In this document: positions 42,529-51,824 of the stretch, piece after piece | How positions within the stretch are numbered: the first letter of the stretch is position 1 | How the letters are laid out: each line of letters opens with the position of its first letter | Notes under the pieces: generated by a model | Database searches by the model: none | Seen by the model: the letters and a program-made list of their open reading frames with translations, nothing else | Told to the model about the DNA's origin: nothing | Position numbers and translations under genes: made by a program | From: Bacteroidales bacterium UBA4360 | Lineage (GTDB): Bacteria > Bacteroidota > Bacteroidia > Bacteroidales > UBA932 | Reading direction: 5' to 3' | Length of the DNA: 64,000 nucleotides | NCBI GenBank assembly: GCA_002393945.1 | Contig: DGSO01000019.1 | Location: 66,879-130,878 of the forward strand

Positions 42529-45500
42529 ATGAAAAATTCACTCCTCCGCATGGCAGCAATCTGTGCAATGCTCACAATTGCACAGATTGCCTTTGCCCAG
42601 AAGATTACCGTTACCGGCCAGGTCCTGGACGCAAGTGACGGACAGCCCCTGATCGGAGCCGGAGTGATCCCCTCCACCGGAGGCGGCACCATCACCGACT
42701 ACGAAGGCAAGTACGTGTTAAAGGTGGAAAAGGACGCAAGCCTCACCTTCAGCACGCTTGGCTACATCTCCGTCACGGAAGCCATAAACGGCCGCACCGT
42801 GATCAATGTATCCCTCTCCCCTGATTCGGAAGCACTTGAAGAAGTTGTGGTCCTGGGTTACACAACCCAGAAAAAGGCCGAACTTTCAAGTGCCGTTGTA
42901 ACGATGAGCGGCGAAAAACTCCGCGATGTAAGTACCTCTGACGTTGGTAACATGCTTCAAGGCAAAGTGGCCGGCGTGGTAGTCATGAACGGCTCCGGAC
43001 AGCCTGGAGACAACGCCGACATCCGAATCCGCGGTACCGGTTCAATTACCGCGGGTGCAGGACCTCTCTACGTTGTTGACGGTGTTGCCGGCGGCTCTTT
43101 CAACCCTAACGATATCGAAACCCTCACTGTCCTTAAGGACGCTTCCGCTACCGCACTTTACGGTGCTGCGGCATCAGGCGGCGTCATTGTGGTTACTACC
43201 AAGAGCGGCGGATCCGACAAGACATCTGTTGAGTTCAAGGCCAGCGGCGGTATAAAGAAGGCTCTCACAGGCCCCTTCCGTCCCATGAACTCAGAAGAAC
43301 TCTATTACTACACAGAGTCCATGTACTCACAGGCATTGTTCAACCTAAAGTATCCCGAGACCCTTCTCGATCAGGACTTTGACTGGATGAACAACTGCTT
43401 CAAGCTTGGTAATGTTCAGGACTATTATCTCTCCGCCTCCGGCAAATCCGGCAAGGTCAGCTATTTTGTCAGTGCCGACCATTACAACGAAAAAGGTACT
43501 CTCATCAACACCAATTTCAAAAAGACCTCGGCCCGAATGAACCTTTCTATCCCCATTACTGACAGGCTGAGCATGTCCATGAGGCTGAGTTATGCGAAAT
43601 CATATGATCAGGGAACTTCTTCCTGGCGCACACTGGAGTATTCCTACTATGCAATGCCCTGGGATGTCCCTTACGTGATGGAGCAGGACGAGAACGGCAA
43701 CTGGCATTCTACCGGACAATACATTTACATGGATGGAAAGGTACGTTCCGACAACTACGGCGGCGGAGTATGGTGGACACAGAACCCGTCCAACGTGCTT
43801 CACAGTGAAAGTTACAACTATTCCAAGGGACACGGTGAAAGCCTCACTGGAGACCTACAGCTTGTCTGGAATGTAACCGACTGGCTCACCCTTACTTCCA
43901 TGAACCGTTATGACACATCCAATTCTTTCTACGAGTTTTATGGAGACCCGCGCACTTATGATTATGCCACCAATGGCGGCAGCCTTGAAAACAGCAACGG
44001 CGAATGGAACGGCTGGGGCACAACAAACCTTGCCAAGTTCCATAAAACTTTCGGAGACCATGATGTGAACGCTACGGCTGGTTGGGAATACGGCGAAGGC
44101 TACTCCCGCAGCATGGGCGCCTCCGGCCAGAAGTTCCCTGTAGGACAGCGCTCCCTTTCGAATACTGTAATGTCCGGAATCAGCGGCAGTGATTATCACT
44201 CCCGTTCATGGGCGCTGCTGGCACAGGCGCAGTATTCCTACCTTGGCAAGTACATTGCAACGGCCTCAATCCGCTACGACGAAAGCTATAAGTTCGGCCC
44301 GAATAACCGCGGCGGTTTCTTCCCCGGCGCTTCGGCGGCCTGGATTATTTCCAAGGAAGACTTCATGAAGAACAGCCCCCTTTCTTTCCTCAAACTCCGC
44401 GTGGGTTACGGTAAGACAGGTAACGACAACATTCCCGCTTTCCAGTATCAGGATACTTTCTCCCTGAGCGCACAGTACGACGGCATCAAGACCGCCATAC
44501 TTGAACGCATGGCCAATCCGAACCTAGGCTGGGAAGAAGCTTATATGGCCAGCCTCGGTGTGGATGCCACCCTGAACAAGAACTGGAACTTCACAATCGA
44601 CCTTTACAATACCGTAAACAGCAAGATTCTCCTTGAATCCCCCATGTCTCCCTCAACAGGCTTCTTCGCTGTCATGGACAATGTGGGCAAGGTGCGCAAC
44701 AGGGGTATAGAATTTGCCGTGGACGGCAATATCATGAGGAATTCTGATTTCAGCTGGGATATCGGGTTCAACCTGGGTCTCAACAAAAACCGCGTCCTGG
44801 AACTTCCAGAACACGCTGATATCGTAATGAACCGCGGCGATGTGAACCAGATCATCCGCGAGGGCGAGGACGTCTACAGTTGGTACATGCCCAAGTGGCT
44901 TGGCGTAGACCCTGAAAACGGCCTTCCCATGTGGGAGACCTTCTCCCCGGAACTTGACGAAGCCGGCAATCCCGTTTATTACATTGATGCCGATGGCAAT
45001 GCACAGGCAAAGATGAAAAGCGGCGTCACCAATATGTACACTGCTGCTCCTCAGCAGCTTGTGGGGACGGCCTCACCCGCATTCAGCGGCGGTCTGAACA
45101 CCTCCATCCGTTGGAAAAACTTCATGCTCTCCGCTAACGGGAATTTCGTTGTCGGCAACAAGATTTACAACAAGAACCGCGAGCAGATGGATTCTGACGG
45201 TGCTTACACCGGCCTGAACCAGATGTCCATCAACAACGGCCTTGGCTGGGTCCGCTGGGATGAATATGATGAAAGCACTTGGGATATTGCTACACATCCC
45301 GCCCTTCTGGCAGCCAGGTCCGACGGTTCCAACAGCACATCTTCCCGTTATCTTGAAGACGGCAGTTTCTTCCGTCTTAGGAATGTAACTCTGTCCTACA
45401 TGATTCCCCAAACCCTCCTGAAGAAGATTAATATCTCTGACAGCCGGGTATACATATCTGCAGACAACCTCCTCACCTTATCAAGGTTCTCCGGAATGGA

Positions 45501-45606
45501 TCCCGAAGTACGTCTGGACGGAGACACATATCATCACGCCGGACTCTATTCCAGCAACTATCCTGTTCCGATGTCCATTGTGCTTGGTATTGACGTCAAA
45601 TTCTAA
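42529..45606 (+). CDS. SusC/RagA-family TonB-dependent outer-membrane transporter 2
   Basis: A 1025-residue SusC-type transporter. The signal peptide ends at AFAQ (about residue 24). A carboxypeptidase-like domain follows (ITVTGQVLDASDGQPLIGAG, then TDYEGKYVLKV), then the plug (EEVVVLGYTTQKKAELSSAV, NMLQGKVAGVVV, GPLYVVDGVAGG) and a beta barrel ending IVLGIDVKF. It carries oligosaccharides of the galactosamine-type locus into the periplasm. It is placed directly after agaS and kbaZ, so the cytoplasmic and surface steps share a promoter. The SusD partner begins within 15 bases. Confidence 0.93.
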   Translation: MKNSLLRMAAICAMLTIAQIAFAQKITVTGQVLDASDGQPLIGAGVIPSTGGGTITDYEGKYVLKVEKDASLTFSTLGYISVTEAINGRTVINVSLSPDSEALEEVVVLGYTTQKKAELSSAVVTMSGEKLRDVSTSDVGNMLQGKVAGVVVMNGSGQPGDNADIRIRGTGSITAGAGPLYVVDGVAGGSFNPNDIETLTVLKDASATALYGAAASGGVIVVTTKSGGSDKTSVEFKASGGIKKALTGPFRPMNSEELYYYTESMYSQALFNLKYPETLLDQDFDWMNNCFKLGNVQDYYLSASGKSGKVSYFVSADHYNEKGTLINTNFKKTSARMNLSIPITDRLSMSMRLSYAKSYDQGTSSWRTLEYSYYAMPWDVPYVMEQDENGNWHSTGQYIYMDGKVRSDNYGGGVWWTQNPSNVLHSESYNYSKGHGESLTGDLQLVWNVTDWLTLTSMNRYDTSNSFYEFYGDPRTYDYATNGGSLENSNGEWNGWGTTNLAKFHKTFGDHDVNATAGWEYGEGYSRSMGASGQKFPVGQRSLSNTVMSGISGSDYHSRSWALLAQAQYSYLGKYIATASIRYDESYKFGPNNRGGFFPGASAAWIISKEDFMKNSPLSFLKLRVGYGKTGNDNIPAFQYQDTFSLSAQYDGIKTAILERMANPNLGWEEAYMASLGVDATLNKNWNFTIDLYNTVNSKILLESPMSPSTGFFAVMDNVGKVRNRGIEFAVDGNIMRNSDFSWDIGFNLGLNKNRVLELPEHADIVMNRGDVNQIIREGEDVYSWYMPKWLGVDPENGLPMWETFSPELDEAGNPVYYIDADGNAQAKMKSGVTNMYTAAPQQLVGTASPAFSGGLNTSIRWKNFMLSANGNFVVGNKIYNKNREQMDSDGAYTGLNQMSINNGLGWVRWDEYDESTWDIATHPALLAARSDGSNSTSSRYLEDGSFFRLRNVTLSYMIPQTLLKKINISDSRVYISADNLLTLSRFSGMDPEVRLDGDTYHHAGLYSSNYPVPMSIVLGIDVKF

Positions 45607-45620
45607 AAATGAACGCTATT

Positions 45621-47387
45621 ATGAAAAAGATATTTATAATCGCATTAGCAGCAATTGCACTGGCGTCATGTAACATGGATTTCTACTCCTCAGACTCCAT
45701 GACATCGGCCCAGCTCGCTACCAACCCATCCTCTGCTGTATATACAACGGACGGCATATACTCCCTGCTTCAGGACAAGATTGCCTATAAGGGGCAGAGC
45801 GGCGGAGAAAGCGGCAACTATTATATCCGTCACTATTTCCAGCTGGCAGAGCTTCGCGGCGACAACGTGACCGTTTCCGGAAAATCGGAAGACCCCTTCA
45901 CCGATGCATACATGTATGCAGAGAAGCCCACGACCAAGAACATTTACTATACTTGGTGGATTGCATACAAAATCATCAACGCCGCAAATTCAAATATTGA
46001 GGCAATCACCCCCGGAGCTACTGCTTTGAGTGATCATCTGCTTGGAGAGAACTATTTCTTCCGCGCAATGATGCACTTCCACCTTGTCACTCTGTTCTCC
46101 ATGCCTTACGTGCAGGGACGTGACAACCCGGGTGTGGTGCTACGCCAGAGTCTGGATATCTCCTCAACAAAGCGCGCCACCGTAGGCGAAATATACGATG
46201 CAGTAGTCGCAGACCTCATCAAGGCTCAGACCTATCTTGCAAACGGAGAAAATGAGAGAATCAAAGCCGGCAGCAAGATTTATGTGAGTCTTGATGCAGC
46301 CACCGCCCTTCTCTCCCGAGTATACCTCTATATGGGAAAGAATGACGAATGCATCCAGGAGTGCAACAAGTTGCTTGATCACGCTCCCGCATCCGTCACC
46401 GCAGGCTATGATTTCGCCGACTATCCCACCCATACGTATGACCACCCTGAAACAATCTGGTGCCTGCGTCTGGACCAGAATCACGAATGGGCCAGTTCAA
46501 GTGCCGAGGCTTCGATTGCCTCCATGTACATCAAGGATGGTAACGGCTGGGGAGAGCATTACTGGAGGGAAGACCTCATAGACAACTTCCGCCGCTATCC
46601 TGAAGACAAGCGCTTTAACGCCTACTTCAGAATGCCCGAATATCCTGGACAGGGCTATGCAGACACTCCCAAGGTAACGGTAGTGTTCCCTATCAAGACA
46701 AACGACAAGTCCAATTCATGCTCTGACGGATTTGCCGCGGACTGCACAAAGAAAGCAGACGGCTCTGTGGATTTCACGTACATGAGCAAGAAGTATACGG
46801 CGGTTCCCTCCGTGGTTAACACCTATACTGAATACTACGTGGAAGATGCCGGCTTCCCCGGAATGAAAACCGACGGCAAAGCCCGCGTCTACATCCGTCC
46901 CAACATCACCCGCAAGAGCGGTATCCGAAACAACATGGGCGGTGACTACATGATTTATTACTGCAGCAAATTCAGCTATCAGGACGGCCTTCCCATGATG
47001 ACTTCTCCGGTATTCCTCCGCTGGGGAGAAGTTGTCCTGAACCGTGCCGAGGCTTATGCAAAGACAAATCAGAACAAACTTGCTCTTGACGACGTGAACA
47101 CCATCCGCAAGCGTGCCGGACTTTCCGGAGACGCCCTGATGACTGAAGCGAACATCGGCGCACGTGGCTATGCAAGCGTCCTTGACTGCGTCCTTGACGA
47201 ACGCCGCCGTGAACTTTGCTACGAAGGACACCGCATGTTCGACGTCTTCCGCAACAATCTTCCCATGGACCGCCGCTTTGTTGGTTGCCATGACTGGGAA
47301 ATCATGCAGCCCAACGACCCCCGCATCGCTCTTCTCCTCCCTCTGGACGAGATCAATTCAAGCGGAATCCCCCAGAATGCAAGATAG
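45621..47387 (+). CDS. SusD/RagB-family nutrient-binding lipoprotein 2
   Basis: A 588-residue SusD-type lipoprotein. The signal is MKKIFIIALAAIALASC with a lipobox Cys at residue 17; I use this ATG, though an in-frame ATG at 45609 would add four residues. Family landmarks include IINAANSNIEAI, LLGENYFFRAMMHFHLVTLFS, VVLNRAEAYAKTNQNKLALDDVNTIRKRAG and DERRRELCYEGHRMFDVFRN. It binds the glycan above the SusC barrel. It is longer than the SusD of the ribose locus, with insertions around residues 340-410. Confidence 0.93.
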   Translation: MKKIFIIALAAIALASCNMDFYSSDSMTSAQLATNPSSAVYTTDGIYSLLQDKIAYKGQSGGESGNYYIRHYFQLAELRGDNVTVSGKSEDPFTDAYMYAEKPTTKNIYYTWWIAYKIINAANSNIEAITPGATALSDHLLGENYFFRAMMHFHLVTLFSMPYVQGRDNPGVVLRQSLDISSTKRATVGEIYDAVVADLIKAQTYLANGENERIKAGSKIYVSLDAATALLSRVYLYMGKNDECIQECNKLLDHAPASVTAGYDFADYPTHTYDHPETIWCLRLDQNHEWASSSAEASIASMYIKDGNGWGEHYWREDLIDNFRRYPEDKRFNAYFRMPEYPGQGYADTPKVTVVFPIKTNDKSNSCSDGFAADCTKKADGSVDFTYMSKKYTAVPSVVNTYTEYYVEDAGFPGMKTDGKARVYIRPNITRKSGIRNNMGGDYMIYYCSKFSYQDGLPMMTSPVFLRWGEVVLNRAEAYAKTNQNKLALDDVNTIRKRAGLSGDALMTEANIGARGYASVLDCVLDERRRELCYEGHRMFDVFRNNLPMDRRFVGCHDWEIMQPNDPRIALLLPLDEINSSGIPQNAR

Positions 47388-47435
47388 ATAAATTCCACAC
47401 AAAACCATTTATTAACCTTTTAATTCTTTAACACC

Positions 47436-48167
47436 ATGAAAAAAATTTTTGCTTTTCTCGCAATTGCGGCAATGGTAGCAGTTGGATGCTCCAAAACCAA
47501 TGACAATGGAGGTAAGAAACGCGGCGGTGATGACAAACCCAAGTATGAGCAGCCTATCACCATTGACGGAAACTTCGATGACTGGGCAAAACTTGACGCT
47601 TCCAAGATTGCAACAGCTAAGAGCGACCCTGATGCTACCAAAACAGCACTGAAGCTTGTTAAGGTATATGCAGACAACGTCTTCGTTTTCGTTTATTTCG
47701 AGTGGGACAAGGATCAGATTTCTTACGAAAAAGATGTAGAGCACGTTCCTTTTCACGTTTACATCAACGGTGATGGAAATGCCGCTACCGGTGGATTTGC
47801 AGACCAGTGGACCGATGCCTGCACTGATGTCATGATGGAAGGTTTCATTTATCCTGACGCCGTTCTCGGTTCATACGAACCCGGTCTCTTCAAATGGGTC
47901 GGTGAGGCTAACGGAAGCGGCTGGGACCCCAACTGGGAGAGCCTTGGCGACATAAGCGGCATCACAAAGGGTGCTGGTGTCGAAGGCAAGTATGAGTTCC
48001 AGATCACTCGCGAACTCTATCCCGTTGGCAAACTTGCCGACAATTTCTCCATTGGCTTTGACATTCAGCAGGGCTGGAATTCTGTTGGCATTCTTCCCAA
48101 CGCAGCTCCTACCGATGACAACCCCGGTGGCCTTGCCCCTTCACTTCAGGTTGTAACCGTCAAGTAA
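47436..48167 (+). CDS. CBM9-like domain surface lipoprotein A
   Basis: A 243-residue lipoprotein (MKKIFAFLAIAAMVAVGC) with a Lys/Gly/Asp linker and one beta-sandwich beginning PITIDGNFDDWAKLDASKI at about residues 41-59. The IDGxxxDW opening is typical of carbohydrate-binding domain family 9-like (DOMON-like) folds. It follows SusD, the usual place for a surface glycan-binding protein, and ends at a strong hairpin. The lipoprotein at 51084 is nearly the same length and ends in the same VTTVK/VTVK way, so the two are paralogues. Ligand unknown. Confidence 0.82.
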   Translation: MKKIFAFLAIAAMVAVGCSKTNDNGGKKRGGDDKPKYEQPITIDGNFDDWAKLDASKIATAKSDPDATKTALKLVKVYADNVFVFVYFEWDKDQISYEKDVEHVPFHVYINGDGNAATGGFADQWTDACTDVMMEGFIYPDAVLGSYEPGLFKWVGEANGSGWDPNWESLGDISGITKGAGVEGKYEFQITRELYPVGKLADNFSIGFDIQQGWNSVGILPNAAPTDDNPGGLAPSLQVVTVK

Positions 48168-48183
48168 TTTTTATGTTCACTTT

Positions 48184-48215
48184 GCCATGGGCGGGAAGTT
48201 CCGCCCATGGCTTTT
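48184..48215 (+). terminator. Strong hairpin terminator within the PUL
   Basis: GCCATGGGCGG (48184-48194) and CCGCCCATGGC (48201-48211) form a perfect 11-base stem with a six-base loop, followed by TTTT. It lies 16 bases after lipoprotein A and would lower expression of the DUF4832 block relative to SusCD. Confidence 0.85.
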
Positions 48216-48229
48216 AAACCAGAGTTTCC

Positions 48230-49624
48230 GTGAAATCATTCAGCAGATTTTTCCTCTACCTTCTGACTGCCTTTTCCATCGCACCTTCATGCGAAAAGGC
48301 CGGAGAAGAGGACGATATTCCCGGCATGGAAGTAGTCCATTATCAAAGCACTGATAGAATAATAGCCAACCCTGAGCGTGGTTTCTACAGCGCCCAGGAG
48401 ATTCGTAACGTGTCTGGTAAGGGAATATCCCAAGACGGGATTTTGGCCAACCGAAAGAACTACCGCACATTGTATCTTCTTGAATTCCACCTCACGGATT
48501 TTGTAGCTTCGGACATCTCCGAAGATTATCTTCAGGCAATAGGGAGATACTTCGCTTCCCTTCGCGCCGGCGGCGCAAAATGCATCCTTCGCTTCTGCTA
48601 TTCCAATGGCTATTCAGAAAAAGACAAACCATGGGATGCTACTCCGGAGCAGGCGCTCCGTCATATTGCCCAGCTTAAACCGCTTCTCCAAGAATACTAC
48701 GATGTTATTTTTGTAGTACAGGCCGGATTCATCGGAAGCTGGGGAGAATGGTATTATACCGAAAACTATAATGACAATGCGTCCCGCAAGGCAATCGTGG
48801 ACGCCCTGCTGGATGCGGTTCCTGACTGCCGTCAGATTGAGCTCCGCACTCCAGCCTTCAAAATGAGCCTTTACGGCTATGCTTTAGCCGATACCATAAC
48901 CCGTGCAAGCGCCCATCAGCCCACACCGCTTGGACGAATCGGCGGTCACAACGACTGCTACCTGGCCAGCGCAAATGACCAGGGCACCTACCGCGGAAAC
49001 AATGACCGCGCCTACTGGGCCGCAGAGTCTGCATATACGATAATGGGAGGTGAAACATGTGGCGTATCAGCATTCTGCCACTGCGAACCCCAGCCCGACA
49101 ATAGCAAAGCTGTTGGTGTCCTTGCCGACATGGCCACCAACCACTTCACCTACCTGAATCAAGGCTACAACCCCAACGTCCTGTCAAGATGGAAATCCGA
49201 AGGCTGCTTCGAAGAGATTCAAAAGCGCCTCGGCTATCGATATGTACTCGACAAGGGCCAGTTCACAAAGAATCCACAGGCAGGTGGAGAGTTAAGGGTG
49301 GTCCTAAAACTGCACAATGAAGGTTTTGCTCCTGTCCAAAACCCCCGCGACGCAGAACTCGTGATCACAGACGAAGATGGCAAGGTGTTGAAGACTTGGG
49401 CATTGGAATCCGATCCCCGATACTGGATGCCCGAAGAAACAATTGTGATAGACCAGACCGTAACACTTCCGGATGACCTTTCCGGAGAGATTACTCTCTC
49501 TTTGAATCTTCCTGACCCCTGCGACAATCTTCACGCAAATCCCCTTTATTCCATTCAGTTTGCAAATGAAGGCGTTTGGAACGAATCTGCCGGTTACAAC
49601 GAACTTACAACATTTACGCTTTAG
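48230..49624 (+). CDS. DUF4874/DUF4832 lipoprotein 1, candidate glycoside hydrolase
   Basis: A 464-residue lipoprotein (lipobox near Cys21) starting at GTG. The N-terminal DUF4874-like region begins IIANPERGFYSAQEI (44-58). The DUF4832-like region has VVQAGFIGSWGEWYYTENY (162-180) and AYTIMGGETCG (268-278), then a C-terminal beta domain from about residue 350. The alternating strand-helix pattern suggests a TIM barrel. Glu173 (GSWGEWYY) and Glu275 (MGGET) are invariant in all three paralogues here and are 102 residues apart, the arrangement expected of an acid/base and nucleophile pair. No activity is known to me for the family; the hydrolase role is inference from fold pattern and PUL context. 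Confidence 0.83.
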   Translation: MKSFSRFFLYLLTAFSIAPSCEKAGEEDDIPGMEVVHYQSTDRIIANPERGFYSAQEIRNVSGKGISQDGILANRKNYRTLYLLEFHLTDFVASDISEDYLQAIGRYFASLRAGGAKCILRFCYSNGYSEKDKPWDATPEQALRHIAQLKPLLQEYYDVIFVVQAGFIGSWGEWYYTENYNDNASRKAIVDALLDAVPDCRQIELRTPAFKMSLYGYALADTITRASAHQPTPLGRIGGHNDCYLASANDQGTYRGNNDRAYWAAESAYTIMGGETCGVSAFCHCEPQPDNSKAVGVLADMATNHFTYLNQGYNPNVLSRWKSEGCFEEIQKRLGYRYVLDKGQFTKNPQAGGELRVVLKLHNEGFAPVQNPRDAELVITDEDGKVLKTWALESDPRYWMPEETIVIDQTVTLPDDLSGEITLSLNLPDPCDNLHANPLYSIQFANEGVWNESAGYNELTTFTL

Positions 49625-49630
49625 AGAACA

Positions 49631-51055
49631 ATGACAGTCACCCCTGGACACATATCCCTGCTTTTAGGCGCTGCGCTTCTGCTATTATCCTGTGATTTGT
49701 CGATCAATGCGATTGCACCGGAAGAAGATCAGGACAATAATACTACTCCCGCTCACGAAATTTCTGTGACAGACCCAGAAGAAGACCTTGGAGGTGTCCG
49801 TCTGTCCTTCACGGAATCCTCCAAAGCCATTGTAAATCCAGAAAGGGGTTTTTACAAGGCCGTGGGTGACATTCGTAGCGCCGGCAGTCCGATCTCCACT
49901 TCGGCGGCGAAAGCGGTTCGTGCCGAGGGAATGACTCTTGCCTATGTGGGTTTCTATCTCACAAATTTCATGGACGGAGACATCTCGCAGGCATACCTCG
50001 ACATGATTCAGAAGTCCATGGACGCTTTCCGGAACGCCGGTATCAAATGCGTTCTTCGCTTCGCCTACCAAAACAGTGAAAGCTCAAAGCCATGGGATGC
50101 GCCTGTTGATGTTGTCCTCCGGCATGTTGAGCAGCTTACCCCCATCCTTCAGAAGAATGAGGACGTGATTTTCCTGCTCCAGGCCGGTTTTGTGGGCGTG
50201 TGGGGAGAGTGGTACTATACCGCCAATTTCAAAATGAATCCCAGCTCTGATGCCGATTACGAACCGCGCAGAAAACTTGCCCGGGCCCTACTGTCGGCCC
50301 TGCCTAAGTCACGTCAGATTGCCTTGAGGACTCCCCAGTTCAAGATGAGGATGTTCAATCTTGCACTGAAGGACACGCTTACCGCAACTACTGCACATGA
50401 CGGTTCCGACCTTTCACGTATTGCCGGCCATAATGACTGCTTCGGTGCCTCCTCTACAGACTACGGCACTTTTGACAACGAAAACAACGACCGTACCTTC
50501 TGGAAATTCGACTCCCGCTACACCATTATGGGCGGAGAGACCTGCCAGGTATCAGACTTCTGCACCTGCGATGCCTCTGTCAAGGATATGGAAGACTATC
50601 ACTGGACATACTTGAACAGCGGCTACAACGGCTCTGTGCTCAACCGGTGGAAATCTTCCGGTTGCATGGACGGCATAACAAATCGCCTTGGATACCGTCT
50701 TGTACTGAAGGATGTCTTTTACAGCGAAAATCCTTCCAAGGGAAGCCCGATCAACATTAAACTGCGTTTTTGCAACTACGGATTTGCAGCGCCTATGAAT
50801 CCCAGGAATGCAGAGATTGTCTTCGTCGCCCAAGATGGAACACAAAACCGTTTTAAACTGACGATTGACCCCAGAGACTGGCATCCTGGATGGCATGTTG
50901 TTGAGACAGAATTTGATCTGCCTTCTGACAATGGCACATTCTACCTTGCCCTCGAAGACCCTCTTCTTCCCGGACGTCCCGAGTATAGCATAGCTCTGGC
51001 AAATGACGGCGTGTATGACAACAATACAGGATGGAACAAGCTGTTTGAATTGTAA
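49631..51055 (+). CDS. DUF4874/DUF4832 lipoprotein 2, candidate glycoside hydrolase
   Basis: A 474-residue paralogue of the preceding gene, six bases downstream. The lipoprotein signal ends near LLLLSC (Cys21). It has IVNPERGFYKAVGDI (about 68-82), LLQAGFVGVWGEWYYTANF (182-200) with Glu193, GHNDCFGAS (267-275), and YTIMGGETCQ (297-306) with Glu303. The two candidate catalytic glutamates are 110 residues apart. The C-terminal beta domain begins about residue 375. Similarity to copy 1 runs end to end, so this is a tandem duplication. It is followed by the second CBM9-like lipoprotein, giving a mirrored gene block. Confidence 0.83.
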   Translation: MTVTPGHISLLLGAALLLLSCDLSINAIAPEEDQDNNTTPAHEISVTDPEEDLGGVRLSFTESSKAIVNPERGFYKAVGDIRSAGSPISTSAAKAVRAEGMTLAYVGFYLTNFMDGDISQAYLDMIQKSMDAFRNAGIKCVLRFAYQNSESSKPWDAPVDVVLRHVEQLTPILQKNEDVIFLLQAGFVGVWGEWYYTANFKMNPSSDADYEPRRKLARALLSALPKSRQIALRTPQFKMRMFNLALKDTLTATTAHDGSDLSRIAGHNDCFGASSTDYGTFDNENNDRTFWKFDSRYTIMGGETCQVSDFCTCDASVKDMEDYHWTYLNSGYNGSVLNRWKSSGCMDGITNRLGYRLVLKDVFYSENPSKGSPINIKLRFCNYGFAAPMNPRNAEIVFVAQDGTQNRFKLTIDPRDWHPGWHVVETEFDLPSDNGTFYLALEDPLLPGRPEYSIALANDGVYDNNTGWNKLFEL

Positions 51056-51083
51056 TTATCTAATCCTAAATAACAACACCATT

Positions 51084-51818
51084 ATGAAAAAAATCATTTC
51101 CTTTCTGGCTATGACAGCCATGATTATGGCCGTTTCCTGCAAGCCCGACAACGAAGGCAGCAAATCGGGGAAAAACGGAAAAGAAACGAAAGAGCCCGCC
51201 ATTTCCATCAAGATCGACGGCGACTTCACCGACTGGGCCAACCTTAAAGCTGACGTTTTCGCATCTGCAAAAAACAACCCCAATTCGCCTTGGGACGCTG
51301 TGAGTGAAATCCGCTGCTGTGCAGATGCTGACTTTGTCTACTATTACATCCGCTTCGACAAAGATGTCCTGAAAGAGCAGATGGAAAATAGCGAGGCGCT
51401 GCCTATCCGTCTTTGCATCAATACTGACGGCGAATTCACCTCCGGATATGCCAGCTACTTCCTTGAGGCCTACGACTTCATTATCGAAGGTCCCCTTGCA
51501 GATGCCGCAGGCGCATGGGGCGATTATGACGGCACCCTGCACCAGCGCGTTAATGGAAGCTGGAGTGAACTTTTGAAACCCGGCAGCAACTTGGTTGCAG
51601 GCAAGGGCGCAGGCAATGAATATGAAATCCTGCTTGCCCGTGAAATATTCAACAATGCAGTTCCTGCAGACCAGAAGATGGGAGACGAGTTCTACACCGG
51701 AATCCGCTTCTACGGTAACGGCGGATGGGGCGAACTCTCCAACATGCCCAACTCATCCACTGAAGAGGGAGATGGCAACGGCTGGGGCCACCTTATCAAG
51801 GTTACTACCGTAAAGTAG
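51084..51818 (+). CDS. CBM9-like domain surface lipoprotein B
   Basis: A 244-residue lipoprotein (MKKIISFLAMTAMIMAVSC) with a charged Lys/Gly/Glu linker and one CBM9-like domain opening ISIKIDGDFTDWANL at about residues 41-55. It is a paralogue of lipoprotein A (47436) in length, domain position and C-terminus. I chose ATG at 51084 because it gives a proper lipoprotein signal; a longer frame from 51003 would overlap the DUF4832 gene. It probably binds the same glycan at the cell surface, but the ligand is unknown. Confidence 0.82.
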   Translation: MKKIISFLAMTAMIMAVSCKPDNEGSKSGKNGKETKEPAISIKIDGDFTDWANLKADVFASAKNNPNSPWDAVSEIRCCADADFVYYYIRFDKDVLKEQMENSEALPIRLCINTDGEFTSGYASYFLEAYDFIIEGPLADAAGAWGDYDGTLHQRVNGSWSELLKPGSNLVAGKGAGNEYEILLAREIFNNAVPADQKMGDEFYTGIRFYGNGGWGELSNMPNSSTEEGDGNGWGHLIKVTTVK

Positions 51819-51824
51819 TTTCTG

